In this document: in pieces, positions 10,420 to 22,086 of the stretch
How the letters are laid out: each line of letters starts with the position of its first letter
How positions within the stretch are numbered: position 1 is the stretch's first letter
Source: Margaritispora aquatica
Lineage: Eukaryota; Ascomycota; Leotiomycetes; Helotiales; Discinellaceae
Reading direction: 5' to 3'
Length of the DNA: 64,000 nucleotides
Assembly (NCBI GenBank): GCA_007644065.1
Contig: VJWN01000005.1
Location: 1,550,001 to 1,614,000, forward strand
The notes under the pieces: generated by a model
Databases searched by the model: none
Seen by the model: only the letters and a program-made list of their open reading frames with translations
Told to the model about the DNA's origin: nothing
Made by a program: the position numbers and the translations under genes

Positions 10420-11859
10420 GGTGTTTCTCGATGGTTGTTTCACGTTGAAGTTTGTTGGAGTTAGGATTGTTTCGTGTTGTAAAAGCTTTTAGTGGAAGGT
10501 ATCTAGTCAGCTACTTATAAAGGCGGAGAGATGTAAATATATTCCGGCTGGATCTAGATATGAATCTTCGAATGAATTTTTATAGGCTATTTGGAGTTTT
10601 ACGTGAAAATTCACTGTTGGGGATCGTCAGACTGTTGAGCCTATCTCTAGCTACATCACTGTATGTGCGGTATTTGAAGAAGTTGTTTTTCGCTGGCGAG
10701 TATTATCATACTTTGCTCCGTAGCATGCTCTACTCCGTAGGAAAGATAGATTCTCGAAATTTACGAAACAACCCGACACGAATATATACATTCATTGTTA
10801 CCAACATCAAGTAGTTACTTCCTGAAGCCAATATCTCGTTCTATAAATCGACATTGCTAAAAAAAACTCCAAAGCAATCATTGAGAGTCTTTGCCGTCCA
10901 ACGCCTAGCCTTGCTTGACGGCAAAGATCTATTTCCTCGTATCGACGAGCAAAGAATTCGGTGTATTCGAAAGTGGATCAAGCAATTCATAAAGAAATCG
11001 CTCATAGTTGGATATACTTTAATATCACAGCTGACAACAAGATCTCATATATTACCTCAATTCTAGGCAGTAGGCAGGCATAATGACAGCAAACCCCGAA
11101 TGACAAATCATTCCCTGGCCCTCCACCCATTTATCTGATATACTACGCTTGTCAGACTATATTAATCCCCTGTTGTCAATATAATGCTTCTATCATGTGA
11201 ACAGACCTTATGGAGGGCAGCTGTCAAACTTGGCTAGACCAAACTCTTATATTCTTTTGTACCAGGAATGTATACATACAATGTCTTTGTTCTTGCCTTT
11301 GCCTTACCATTACCAAGAAACAAGATGTATCTGAATCTGAGTAAGAATCTAATATATATCTTAAAGTGGAGTAAGTAGTGAGAAGTCCATCATTAACGAA
11401 AAATAAACCCCAGGATTAAGCGAGTGTGGGGCGTTTGCCATCTTCTGGCCCGCTACAGCAGCCAAGAAGCCTGGAGTCACGAATCATATGTCGTGCTGAG
11501 CTATAAACTAATAAGGAGTAAACAAATTTACCAGAGAATGCTCCTTGTTTATGATCGTACTAATGACAAAAGCAAAAGCTCGTGAGAAACTAGGGATTAA
11601 GTAGCATCAAACATTACACAAATGCCAAGCTCATTGAAGCTAAATAAATGAGTGGCAGTTAATTCAGATTGCTAATACAGATATGCTTTAGAGCATTCTA
11701 GTCCTACTCAGGCAAAGCTCTGCGAGTCAAATTCACGCATGGTATCCCCCACCGACTGCTTCCATGTGGAGGTCTTCCAAAAACCATCGCGTGCCCCAAA
11801 AGACACACCTCCTCGACAGATCATATTCCTAGCACTACATAGTTTTCTAACACATGTAC
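10420..11859. other. AT-rich intergenic region with hairpin
   Basis: No gene is supported; the two plus-strand frames of 70-84 codons lack features. It contains an 11-bp inverted repeat at 10888-10898/10917-10927, listed separately. Confidence 0.45.
10888..10927. repeat. 11-bp inverted repeat with 18-nt loop
   Basis: TCTTTGCCGTC at 10888-10898 is exactly complementary to GACGGCAAAGA at 10917-10927. It could form a hairpin in RNA or DNA. It is not followed by a T-run and is not next to a gene end, so a terminator role is unlikely. Confidence 0.75.
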
Positions 11860-12804
11860 TCAGCTTTCAAGTGGAATGGGCTCCTCCAGTCTCACGGCCT
11901 TCACAGGGACAAATGAAATTTTGTCTAGAATAGCTGCTTTGTCCGGCCATCGCCCCATCAATTGCCTCTTTAGACGACTCATTTCATCATTGCACGTAAA
12001 GCTTGGATGGTTGTCCTTGAAAGGCTGATTTGGATCCATTCGCTCCAGTTTGACCACATCTCCATCCCGGATCAGTTGACCTTTGGAATAACCCCATGCA
12101 TCTTTGCCTTTATCCTTACAAACGACACTGATGACTAGATTGTTCTCAATAATTCCAGGCATTTGCTTCATGAGTTCGAGATGCTTCCTACCCAACGCAA
12201 GCTGCTTGATCTTTGTTCCATTCTTGCCACGAAAGATTTCTATTAGAACGTTCGTTGCATATTGTTCTCCCTTCGGGCCACCATCCCGCAAGCGTGTCAC
12301 GTACACTAGGTCTTGAGAAAAGTCGACATAGGTCTGAAAAGGTCTCAGTCTAGGAAGTTGAAACTCGATGCCAGAAACATCCTCCCCCGCCTCCTCCCGA
12401 TTCTTTAAATCGATGGCAAAGTTCCGACGGTACGAGTCATTATACCAGCCATCATCTTGGTTGTGGGTCTCGAACTCAAGGAGCTCGTATTGTCTGAAGG
12501 CTTCTTGTCGGCTTTCTTTGCAGATTCGAAAGACAATTGGAATTTGTGTTCCCGTAACTGAGCGTCTTGCGATTGCTCTGTATAAAATCTCAATGACTCT
12601 TGGCCCAGGCGCACACTCTCTCCAGATCTTCAGCCGAAGTTCGAGGGGCAGTTTGGGGAAGCAATTAAATTTATTGAAAGTAGGTGTGGGGCTGAGCATC
12701 TTTCCATCCTTTTCCTCCACATCATGAATTGTTTGAGGCGGGGTGGCAGCATCTGGAGTTGTCATGTGATTCGAGATGCTATCAGCAGGAGTTGCGTCGT
12801 CCAT
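11860..12804 (-). CDS. 2EXR domain-containing protein
   Basis: An intact single-exon gene of 314 residues. The 2EXR domain begins near residue 46 (FNCFPKLPLELRLKIWRECAP) and includes GPRVIEIL, the second conserved block IPIVFRICKESRQEAFRQYELLEF and the third block YVDFSQDLVYVTRL. The C-terminal half (IKQLALGRKHLELMKQMPG, VVCKDKGKDAWGYSKGQLI) follows the usual layout. 2EXR proteins are expanded in Leotiomycetes and related fungi and have no established biochemical function. There is no signal peptide or membrane segment. The start ATG at 12804 (MDDATPADSISNH) is the first in frame. Two damaged relatives lie in this window at 9535-10419 and 42786-43969. Confidence 0.88.
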   Translation of the reverse strand: MDDATPADSISNHMTTPDAATPPQTIHDVEEKDGKMLSPTPTFNKFNCFPKLPLELRLKIWRECAPGPRVIEILYRAIARRSVTGTQIPIVFRICKESRQEAFRQYELLEFETHNQDDGWYNDSYRRNFAIDLKNREEAGEDVSGIEFQLPRLRPFQTYVDFSQDLVYVTRLRDGGPKGEQYATNVLIEIFRGKNGTKIKQLALGRKHLELMKQMPGIIENNLVISVVCKDKGKDAWGYSKGQLIRDGDVVKLERMDPNQPFKDNHPSFTCNDEMSRLKRQLMGRWPDKAAILDKISFVPVKAVRLEEPIPLES

Positions 12805-14062
12805 TATGTGAAGACAGCAAGGCTTGATATTGTTACTTCCAGTCGTAAGGCTTTTGCTGATAATGCACCTCGGAGAAGGTATTCAGGATGAGCGCAGAAA
12901 GAAGTATGAATTGGCAGAACGGTGTGGGAATCACGAAGATTCACTCAACAAGATGGAGAGCTGAATTAGTAAATGTGTTCGATGCGTTTTGATTCAAGGT
13001 ATATTCTCTGATCCATAAGAGTTTGGTTGTGGGCGACTCAATCAACAATAAATGAATCAAGTGGGTATTCGAGTTGGGAGAGCAGAAGGTGAGGTCGAGT
13101 AGATACCTAGTGGTGCCGAGGAAGGCGCATACGTCACGAGATCTGAACTTCGCTACCTTAACGTAGGTAACGACTTAACCTCATCTCACGACAACGCGGT
13201 TTACAATACCTTCGCAAAGCTCAGAAAATGATATTGTAGCTCTTCATAGTAAGGAAATTCTATACTCACTAATTCAGCTAGATTGTAAGCAGCTAAGCAA
13301 AACAGATAGATTAATTGACTCTTAAATCACAGACACCTCACCGAAAAGCTTACAGCTAAAAAAAGCAAAAAGCTTTAAATAACTAAAATGTCTTCATCTG
13401 GGAGTTGGTGTATAGCTCAAGAAACCTCCCCCCCCGAATCAGTCTTGAACGTCTTCTGATAAGATGCTAAGAAAGATTCTGAAATTGTACATGAGGCTGT
13501 TTTCTAGTTATTTTCATGAACGAATACAACTTAAGGTCATTCACAAGATCTCTACCAGAAGTTAGCTAGTGGGTACTCTAGAGCTGCAAACAAAATCACA
13601 CAATGTCTACCTTTATCAATTTCAATGGATGATCGCTTAACGCAGCTATTGCGCTGATGGCTTGTTGTTTAAGATGTAAATTGGTACGCAAGAAGAATTA
13701 TCAGCATAGTAGGGGGTGACAGAGATTTAGGTAAGTATGCACGACAGCAGAAGCAGAAGTAACTAACGGATTGACAAAGACCTATGCTGATAGTACAGCG
13801 GCATTGGGGTAAACATCATCGATTGTAAACTACATCCATCTTCCACTTACCGCCACCCACAGCCCCTATCTAATCTGCATCCAAGCAGGGCGCAAAATGC
13901 ATCGCTGAAGTTTTCAATCTTAATGCTCGCAAAACAACGATTTTCGTCAAACTTATCAAGTCATGTCTATGCGTCATTAAACTTGGTCTCGTTTTCCAGC
14001 CTAGCCCACCACAATAAAACACGCCCATGTTCTGCAAACCTTAAACGTCCATCAGAAAGAAT
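12805..14062. other. intergenic, no gene supported
   Basis: This contains the 5' flank of the 2EXR gene and the 3' flank of myosin-1 (both genes on the minus strand). There are no frames with family features, only short C- and A-runs near 13,360-13,430. Confidence 0.4.
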
Positions 14063-17000
14063 TTACCAATCATCTTCATCATCTCTTCCTCTCTGCATAG
14101 CACTCTGTCTGGCTTTCAACGCGGCAGCGAGACCACCAGCCAAACTTGGTGTGGGCGTGCTTCGGCCACTACTGTTATCACCTTCACTTGCTACACTCAT
14201 TGCTGAGTCGCGAGGAGCAGGAGCAGGAGCAGGCTTACGGCCTCCTGCTGCAGGTCTCTTCATAGGAGGTGCAGGCGGCGTGGGCTTGTTGCGTACTACA
14301 GGACCGTTACCATTGGCTTTAGCAACTGGAGGTGGCGGTGGCGGGGTAGGCCGTGCTGCAACAGGCGGTGGTGGAGGTGCCTCCTCCTTCAGATACGCCG
14401 AAGGTGCCCATCCTTGTTGACCACTAGAACCTTTGGCTAGCCACCATCCTGAAAATGTCAGTAAATCTTCTATAATGCATTTGAAATGACATACCATTGT
14501 TCTCCTTTTGCAAAACAGTCACAAGATCGTCCTTCTTCAAGGTGATCTCGTTAGCACTCTGGCCAGCAAATTCATACAACGCTCGGTATTGTGGCTCCTT
14601 TACAACAGCAGCAACAGGAGGGGCAGGTGGAGGGGGTGGTGGAACAGCTCTCGCAGAAGCATTCGAGGGCTGGTTTCTGGTGTGGTTGGGAATTGATGCG
14701 GGAATTGAAGTCACTGCCGCTGGTGGTTGAGGTACGTTTCTACCCTGCGTAGCTGCACCATTGCCAAAAGACTGAGTAACAGGCTTGGTATTCCTATTTG
14801 AAGTCGTAGTTTTGGATGGTCTGCCGCCCGGCCCACCAGGTTTGATCAATCGCCCCTTGGTGAATGGTTTGGCCGCAACAGGTTTGCCCTTTGGCATAGG
14901 CCGCGATTGAGAGTTTGGTGGTTCGCCTTGGCTAGTATGAATGGCACCACTCTTATAGAAATCTTCGCGCATTGTTGAATCCTTGATGACCTTGATAATT
15001 TGCATCTTTCCAGGCTTCTTGGCATACTCAATGGAGTCTGAGATCTTCAATTGGAAGCCACCTCCAGGCATGTTAAGCGACATGTGGGTGAAAAGCTCAG
15101 TCTTCAAAACACAGTTCAGCAAAGGATCAGCCTCTTGAGGTGAGCCAACACCTAATGAAAACCAGTCATCCCGACATGTTGATGTTCCAACAAATTTGAT
15201 GGCACCAAGGGGTATTGCTCTTTCGATACCAATTTGCACCTGCTTCTGAACCAAGTGCTGGGAAATGATGTAGAACTTGCTCTTTGTCAATACGATAATC
15301 CGAGGACTGGGCTTACTCGATCGGCCGAATTTTGTTTCTAAAACCTCACCACGGCAAGAGAATATCACTGGTTCATTGGCAGCCAGATTGATGGCACCTC
15401 GAACTCGCGCTCCTGGACCGCTTGTAGCACCCACGCCGAGATAATCACCCATAAAACGTCTTTGGCCAAGTAACGAGAACCGGCGTCGCTCCTTTCGGCC
15501 TTGAAGAAGTCTATGGCCCTTTTCACGCAGGACCAAGAATTCTGCGCCAACTCTCTTTTTCCTCCACATTCTCTGAATCCTGGTAGCAGCTTCGATACGT
15601 ATACGCAAAAATGCCCTCCACACTCGTTGAATTCGAATTGCCATATTATGCCAATATCTGTCACGCATATGCTCCAACGCGAATAGCGTCTCTGGGGCTT
15701 TGATAAATGCTTTTGTAACACCCATCTGAAATTCCTCTGCTGGAATACTCGTATCTTTCAAAATTTGCTTTGCCCCCGACTTTGCGTCCCCGGTCCAGGT
15801 GTAGTCCCCAGCGTATGAGGTCTGGGGAGACAGCAGGTAGAATCGCTCCACAAATTTGTCAAAAGTTTGACGATAAGCGAACCCGGCACGTCTGATACGC
15901 ACGTTCTCTTGAAGACCAAGGTACTTGATCTGATGCAAGACATTAGGTACATTGTATTCTGTTGGTGACTTGTTCTCATTGGGTTTGATAGTGCGGATAT
16001 ATGAAGGCTGTGCCTTCATCAAAGTGGCAACGAGCTCGTTCGCAGATGCTTTGATTTTGTCTCCAGCAGATGGGGGCTGTTTTCGGTTATCTTGGTCGAC
16101 TTCATTCGGAAACAAGCTGTGGATAAAAGTGTTTTGACTTTGGCTGAAGAGGTTGAGAAGACCCTTCAGGAGCTGATCCTTATTCTTGTCAGTAATACCA
16201 TCAACAGTATAGCTAACATCTCCAGCATAATGTTTGATGATGAAATTTCCTTGTCGTGGAGTTAAATGAGGGTTGGACATGCTGTTCATAGCTGTCATGA
16301 AAGTTCTGTCACACGCCGCTGGATCTGCATGCGCGGTTTTTGTGGCATCCTTCATAGCGGAAAACACTCCTGGTGGCCTGACTGACTCGATTAAGTCGCA
16401 CACGATCTTGTTGTCGAAATACTTGATTGGCGTCCATTGAATCTGCTCTCTTGCATATTCTTCCTGCTCAGTCTTCAGAGTGAGCTGAATGAAAATTTGC
16501 TGCAGTTTCTCGTTGACATAGTTAATGCACAATTGTTCGAAGCTATTCTTCTCAAAAATTTCAAATCCATAGATATCCAAAATACCAATCGAGTTGGCAG
16601 TAGTGCCCCGAGCCTTAAGCGACTGGTTGACACGTTCGACGATCCAGTCGAAAAGGTTGTTATACACAGCTTTAGCCAATGCATCTCTTGTTGCCATAGC
16701 CTGTGAAGGATTTGCTGGCGATTCAATAACTTCACCATTTCGAGGTGTAAGAATTCTAATCGTGATCGCTTTGATCACATCGGTTGGTTCAACTTCAAGC
16801 AGATATGCCAAAAAGTCTACTACGCCCTGGTCTGCAACTTCTGCATAACCGTCCTTGTCTTCTCGAAATTGAATATTACCTGTCCACAGTACAGCCGCCA
16901 TGGCCCTGAAAATCTCATCCTGCTCGGCCTGCGACAATCCAATGATTTTCATGGCATTAAGCGTGTCGTTGTAATCCTGAAGATCATCTATCCCATCTAC

Positions 17001-18049
17001 ATCCAAACACGTCCTTGTATAAGCATAAGTGTCTGGGGTCTGAATGCCATACTGCTGTCTGTAGGTTTGCGAGGCACCCTTTGCGAACTGGTAAAAAATA
17101 TGGAAATTCCGCTCGCCCTTGATCTGACCCACAACTCTGGACTTCTCTAGCAGGTAGTTCGTGATATCCGCTCCAACCGGCTCGCCTTGGGCATTAAATT
17201 GCAGTTGCAAATATTTTCCAAATCGTGAAGAATTGTTGTTACGCAGTGTTTTCGCATTCCCAAAGGATTCCAACAGAGGATTGGTAGCCAGAACCATATC
17301 TTTGACCTCTTGAATTGCTGAGTTACCACCTCCTGAAACATTTGCAATGTATTGCATGATCCTCTTGGCTGCTTCTGTCTTTCCAGCTCCCGATTCACCC
17401 GAAATAATCACACATTGGTTTTCCTTATATGCGTTCATGTTATAGTACGACGCTTCAGCAATTGCAAACACATGTGGGGGCATCTAGAAGAGTTAGCACA
17501 TATCTCATTCTGAAGCCATGTATCAACTGACTTCTAATCGATTTTTGCCCTTGTAGCTGTCCAGTACTTGATCGGTGTAAATGCCCACTATCACAAGTAT
17601 TAGTCCAGGCTTTCTAACTATTCTGCGCACCACTTACAGTCCCGGAACGGATTGACCGAAACCAACACATGTCCAATGTATGTCTATCCAGAAGTTAGCT
17701 CCAACCGCGGATTCCCAACATCCCATCTCCCGACTTCATAATCTTACGTAGATCTCGGCGTTCTCGAACCGCTTCTTCAAATTGTCGTTGATGGCCTCAT
17801 TGGAGACTTTGCTTATCAGAGTCAGATCTGATACTCCCACCTCCTTCTTCTTTGTTGTATCGAATGTGGCCTTCTTAATATTTGGTTTACTACTGCCTCC
17901 ACCAGACCGTCCACCTCCCTGTGTATTTGCGGCCTTGTCACCCTTCGGCCTTCTACTAATTCCCTAAAGAAACCCATAGTCAGTTTTGGTCCCAGAGCAT
18001 CTAGAATCCCACCCTTTCTGGGCGTATCGTTGCAGATTCTACTCACCAT
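14063..18049 (-). CDS. myo1: myosin-1 (class I unconventional myosin)
   Basis: Six exons on the minus strand (18047-18049, 17748-17963, 17638-17683, 17532-17587, 14495-17483, 14063-14448) give 1231 residues, the usual size for fungal myosin I. It is an actin-based motor for endocytosis and polarised growth that activates Arp2/3. Visible features are the P-loop GESGAGKT (residues 136-143), switch I ([10 protein letters not shown]), and switch II/relay ([16 protein letters not shown]). Two IQ motifs ([16 protein letters not shown]) lie near residues 720-760, followed by a basic TH1 membrane-binding domain and a Pro-rich TH2 region. An SH3 domain ([17 protein letters not shown]...WWLAKG) is split by the last intron. 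A second Pro-rich part follows, and the protein ends in an acidic Arp2/3-binding tail, DDEDDW. The first coding exon is only the ATG. All splice phases agree. Confidence 0.96.
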
Positions 18050-21000
18050 TGTTGCGGCTCCAGGGTGTGTTGTTGTCCACTGCTCTCAAATGCGCCCCGT
18101 AAGTTATCTTCTGGAGTGTGAAAGGTCCAGTCACCAAACAAGTGTGTAGTAAATTACCGAACACAGAGGCAAGATCGTGAGATAAGATCCCGAGTCATCA
18201 ACAGAAAACAATGATCGTTCGGTGGTTTATGAAATTCCAAAGATCCTCAACGTTGCGAATTGTCAGAGGTCGCTTCAGAGGGGTCGGGGATCGGCTTCAA
18301 GGCGCCAACAATTATTTGAGGACATTCTGAGGCAAGAGCTGACGCAAGAAGTCAATGCTCAGCCTCGTTCAACGTACACCAACACACCCAACCTTCCGCC
18401 ACACTTCGACATGTTCATATACGAAGGTACGAACTCGAGAAAGAGTACCTACACAACAGTTTTTTTTTTTGATTTTAATCCGCACCATTTAGCCTGGAGC
18501 CTGGAGCTTGTAGGCACGACGTGCTTACTGTACTGTTGAACCTAGTTGTGAATGCATCTCTAAGGTATCTGTGTCGTCATTGCCCTAAAAATGTTTTATC
18601 ACACGACAGTGTTTGCAAGTTTAATGTTTCGCAATATTTCAAGCTAGTGCCTGCAGTCTTGATCAACTCGAAGTCTTCTTGTTTGCATCTCTATTTCCTT
18701 TGATTTAGACTCGTTCGATGCATTGGTGGTTAAGGTATGTGGCAGGTAGGTTGAGGTAGTCCAGTCTGTATCCAGCAGAGCTGGCTGGATTTGAGCATAT
18801 ATGTATGATCACAGTCGAGATCTGATTAATATCAGAGGGTTGTTATATTGGATGTCTCGTGCAAGTCATTTTGGTGGAATATGCATCGGTTTAATTTTGG
18901 CTCTATTGCTGGCCCGGTTCGCACACCATCGTGGAACGAGCATAGGAGATTGTACCTGAGGAACGATTGTGAAAGCAAGGTCACCTTTGTTTAATCTGCT
19001 GGGTGAACCTTCATATTGATTTAATTTTTTTCTGGCAAGCTAGTCATTTATTCATGGTCAATAAACTAACAAGCTCTCATGGCAGAACCTGTCAAGCTCA
19101 GAAGACAACATTTCAAAACTCATAGGTATACTCGCTCCTCTGTGATAGAAGGAAATTTCAGCTTAGCACCCATGGTCCTTCGTTGGTTGGAGAGGATGAT
19201 AATGGCGAGCTTCTCGATCGACTTCCAAAATGGAGGCTGTCGATGCTAATATCTTGTAAATCTATTAAGCTACAGTATTGTTTTCAAATTTAATGCAATG
19301 TTGGCAGGCTTCCCAGCCACACCCATGGAATGGTATTTCCTTTTCTTGGATACTTTGAGTTGAAGAGCAATGGCTATACACTATAGCTTTTTTTTCGTGC
19401 ACTGCGATAATCTTGAATACAGAAAAGTCAATTCAATTGTAACAGCCTCGACATAGTAGCCAGAACAAATGCACATTACTAATGTCATTGAGACATTCCA
19501 TAACTACTTCTTAACGATGGTTACTTCCTAGCTGATCATCTAACCACCGACCAGTTGAAAGATGAGCAAGGTACAACACTTGAGTATTTGTATAAACCTC
19601 ACAAGATAGAGACATGGCAACTCCTCGGTCGAATCTGGCATTTTCCCTTGAATCATTTCCAAAGCTACAACATGATTCAGGGACATCAACATTCAAAATC
19701 AACAACGGGAGGTACATTTTCAAGATACTTTGCAAATCTGACTCGCATTAGCAATATCTCTAACGGCACCATGATGTCACTTAGGTCTCAAGTACGCAAA
19801 CATGAAATCAAGCATTCGATGGGTCGAAGACTGCCTGATCTTCAGTATCAGACTGTAGTCCATTGAATCATTAGCAAGGCACATGCTCCACCAAGATTTT
19901 CATGAGGCTAGGGACATGACATCGAAAACTAGCTATTCTGAAGTACCGGTACCATGATAAGATTCCCCCTCCATGAGAATCTGGTACGTACCCACCGTGC
20001 AATTTGAGACGTCACCCGTTGTCACAAAGAAGCTTAAAGAAGCGACTCTTGGCACTATCAGGATGTCGGCAACAACGAGGTTGATGCCACACACATGAGG
20101 AGTGGGGGCTCAGATCTTGATCCCACAATTCATTTTGATCCACTCTGAACACACTTGGTCACACCTCCTGCGGCCTCTAATTTTGACATTTGATACATCG
20201 GTTAAAGGACGCCGTGAAGATGGAGAACGGGAGGCATGTACAGAACCTGCATGAGAATGTTCTTGTGGATCCAAGTCCTCGGCTTCGAACTAGCACAACA
20301 TGTGCCATTTCCAATTCGAACCAATGCAAATCAGCATCACAGTGATTGTGTCCTTCAGCACCGCATCTGAATCTGATAAAGCGGTCAGCCATTTTCTGCT
20401 GAAGAATGACTGCATGGGGCCGAACCAGGCCATGGCTTAGCTGGGAAGCCAATGAACAGTCCAAGTGTAGCGCCACTACGAAGAAAGTTTCACCAGTTGT
20501 GGCTCTAAATATAACCTCATTGGATCAGAAACCCTAATGCCCGTTTTTCCTCACATTATTTCGGACCAGTCAGTCAATTCGATATGCACAAGATGATGTT
20601 CATCAATATGTAATGGAGCATTGATTTGGTGAAATGATAACTGGAGCACTGGCTTCAACTGGCAAGTGAATAGCGACAAGAACTAGATCTTCATTACTCG
20701 TGTCCTATGTTCCACACGAGTCTGAGATCACTCACTGGATCTCATCCTTTCATTCAATGCCGTCTTGATTTCGGATGTAGCCAAGAAGGGAACGAATCGA
20801 CAGTTGCGCTGGCCCTCCCGTGAATGATTTTGAGTAGACGAGTAAGATATGGACAGAGGGATGCAGACTGCAGAGGTCCATTTTGTATGGGGCATCTGTC
20901 CTGTCTCATGCAATTCGACATCGCTTAGTGGCTTCTGCTTCTCCTGGGCCTTTCATGGCAGTGATGCATCCCAATCGGGAGGCACGAGGGGTCCCTGCTC

Positions 21001-22086
21001 CACGGTCACACTGCTGGTGTTCTGGTGAGGGTCCTCGAAAAAGGTTCTTGACGAATCCTGGAAGAGACCAAGCGCCGGGTTGAAAAGCCCCTCGTTGACA
21101 GGTCCCGCATCTCACCCGCATCTTTAAAATGCAAAAGATACATTAGATGCACCTCCCACCATGGCATCTGTCCACAATATATCTTCATCATCTCCAAAAA
21201 CGTACGATTATAATCGTCCAACATTCGATCCAAGAGACAGACCTCCTTGAATTCGTCTCATTCATCCCCATTCAGCCCAAAGCGCCCGGACAAATCTCCA
21301 AACATCAGACTGCAATCCCCTGGTCCATTACGCTCGGGAGTCTATGCGGCCGAGTCCTTTGCGACACTTGACGTCTCAAGCTTCAACTCCTACCACGACC
21401 CAAGGCTGTTTGAACTTTTAGACGACTCGACGAAACGATCAGATTGTGTGTCCGAATCTCAAAGATTGGATTGATCTGATACAGGGCCAGGAAGTCTCGA
21501 AACCGGCTGCGAACAACTGCTACATCTGATCTTCCCCTGCTAGCTGTCAACCGAACTCACAACATTCACAACCAAACTTCTCAAGCTCAGATGGCATGTA
21601 GATAAGGCCCGTGACACTACGAAGTTAAAGGAATACCACCCTGATCTAACCAGGATTCGCTGACTAGTTTCATGGAATATTGGGATCCGATCTAACCACT
21701 GTACCCCCGCAAGAAAATACTGCAACATCGTGGCTGGATACATCCTAGTGAGGACTCCTTTGAATCTTTATCAGCCCTTATATCGCCATCAACCCCTGGG
21801 TCTCTTCCTCCTTCCTCCCTCTCTGCGGTCAGGTTGAAAATAAGCTTTTCTCCTCCAACTCTCTCATAACTACCGCAGCTGCTGGTTCAGACATTCTTTT
21901 CTGGTGGTCATTCATTCTTTAACTCATCGGCGCGCTTACAACCTTTAATAATTGCGATTGCAACATTTTCCAGAAGGCGCCGTCTTTCGTTCATCGGCTC
22001 CCTATAACGACTGCTTCTTCTCGTGGGTGCCGTCGCTGGTCGACATTTAATACAATTATTCAGGTGCAAAGGTGTGAGAATACAAG
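18050..22086. other. 4 kb region with no supported gene
   Basis: This lies between the divergent myosin-1 and noxA starts. Frames of 60-105 codons occur on both strands, but none shows domains, splice-consistent continuation or coding-like composition. Pyrimidine-rich DNA at about 21,780-21,910 is a likely noxA promoter/5' leader. A non-coding RNA cannot be excluded by eye. Confidence 0.45.

Noticed and set aside
8000..11800. Possible RIP-mutated transposon in the AT-rich stretch
   Set aside because: No remnant of a transposase, reverse transcriptase or terminal repeats was found by eye; only 2EXR-derived sequence is recognisable.
13923..14420. Plus-strand frame rich in Gly/Ala
   Set aside because: It is antisense to the Pro-rich tail of myosin-1.
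18222..18539. Plus-strand frame of 105 residues upstream of myosin-1
   Set aside because: It shows no domain, no splice continuation and ordinary intergenic composition; it may lie in a promoter.
20280..20340. GTTCGAA-type T-loop strings suggesting tRNA genes
   Set aside because: No acceptor stem, anticodon arm or D-loop could be fitted around them on either strand.
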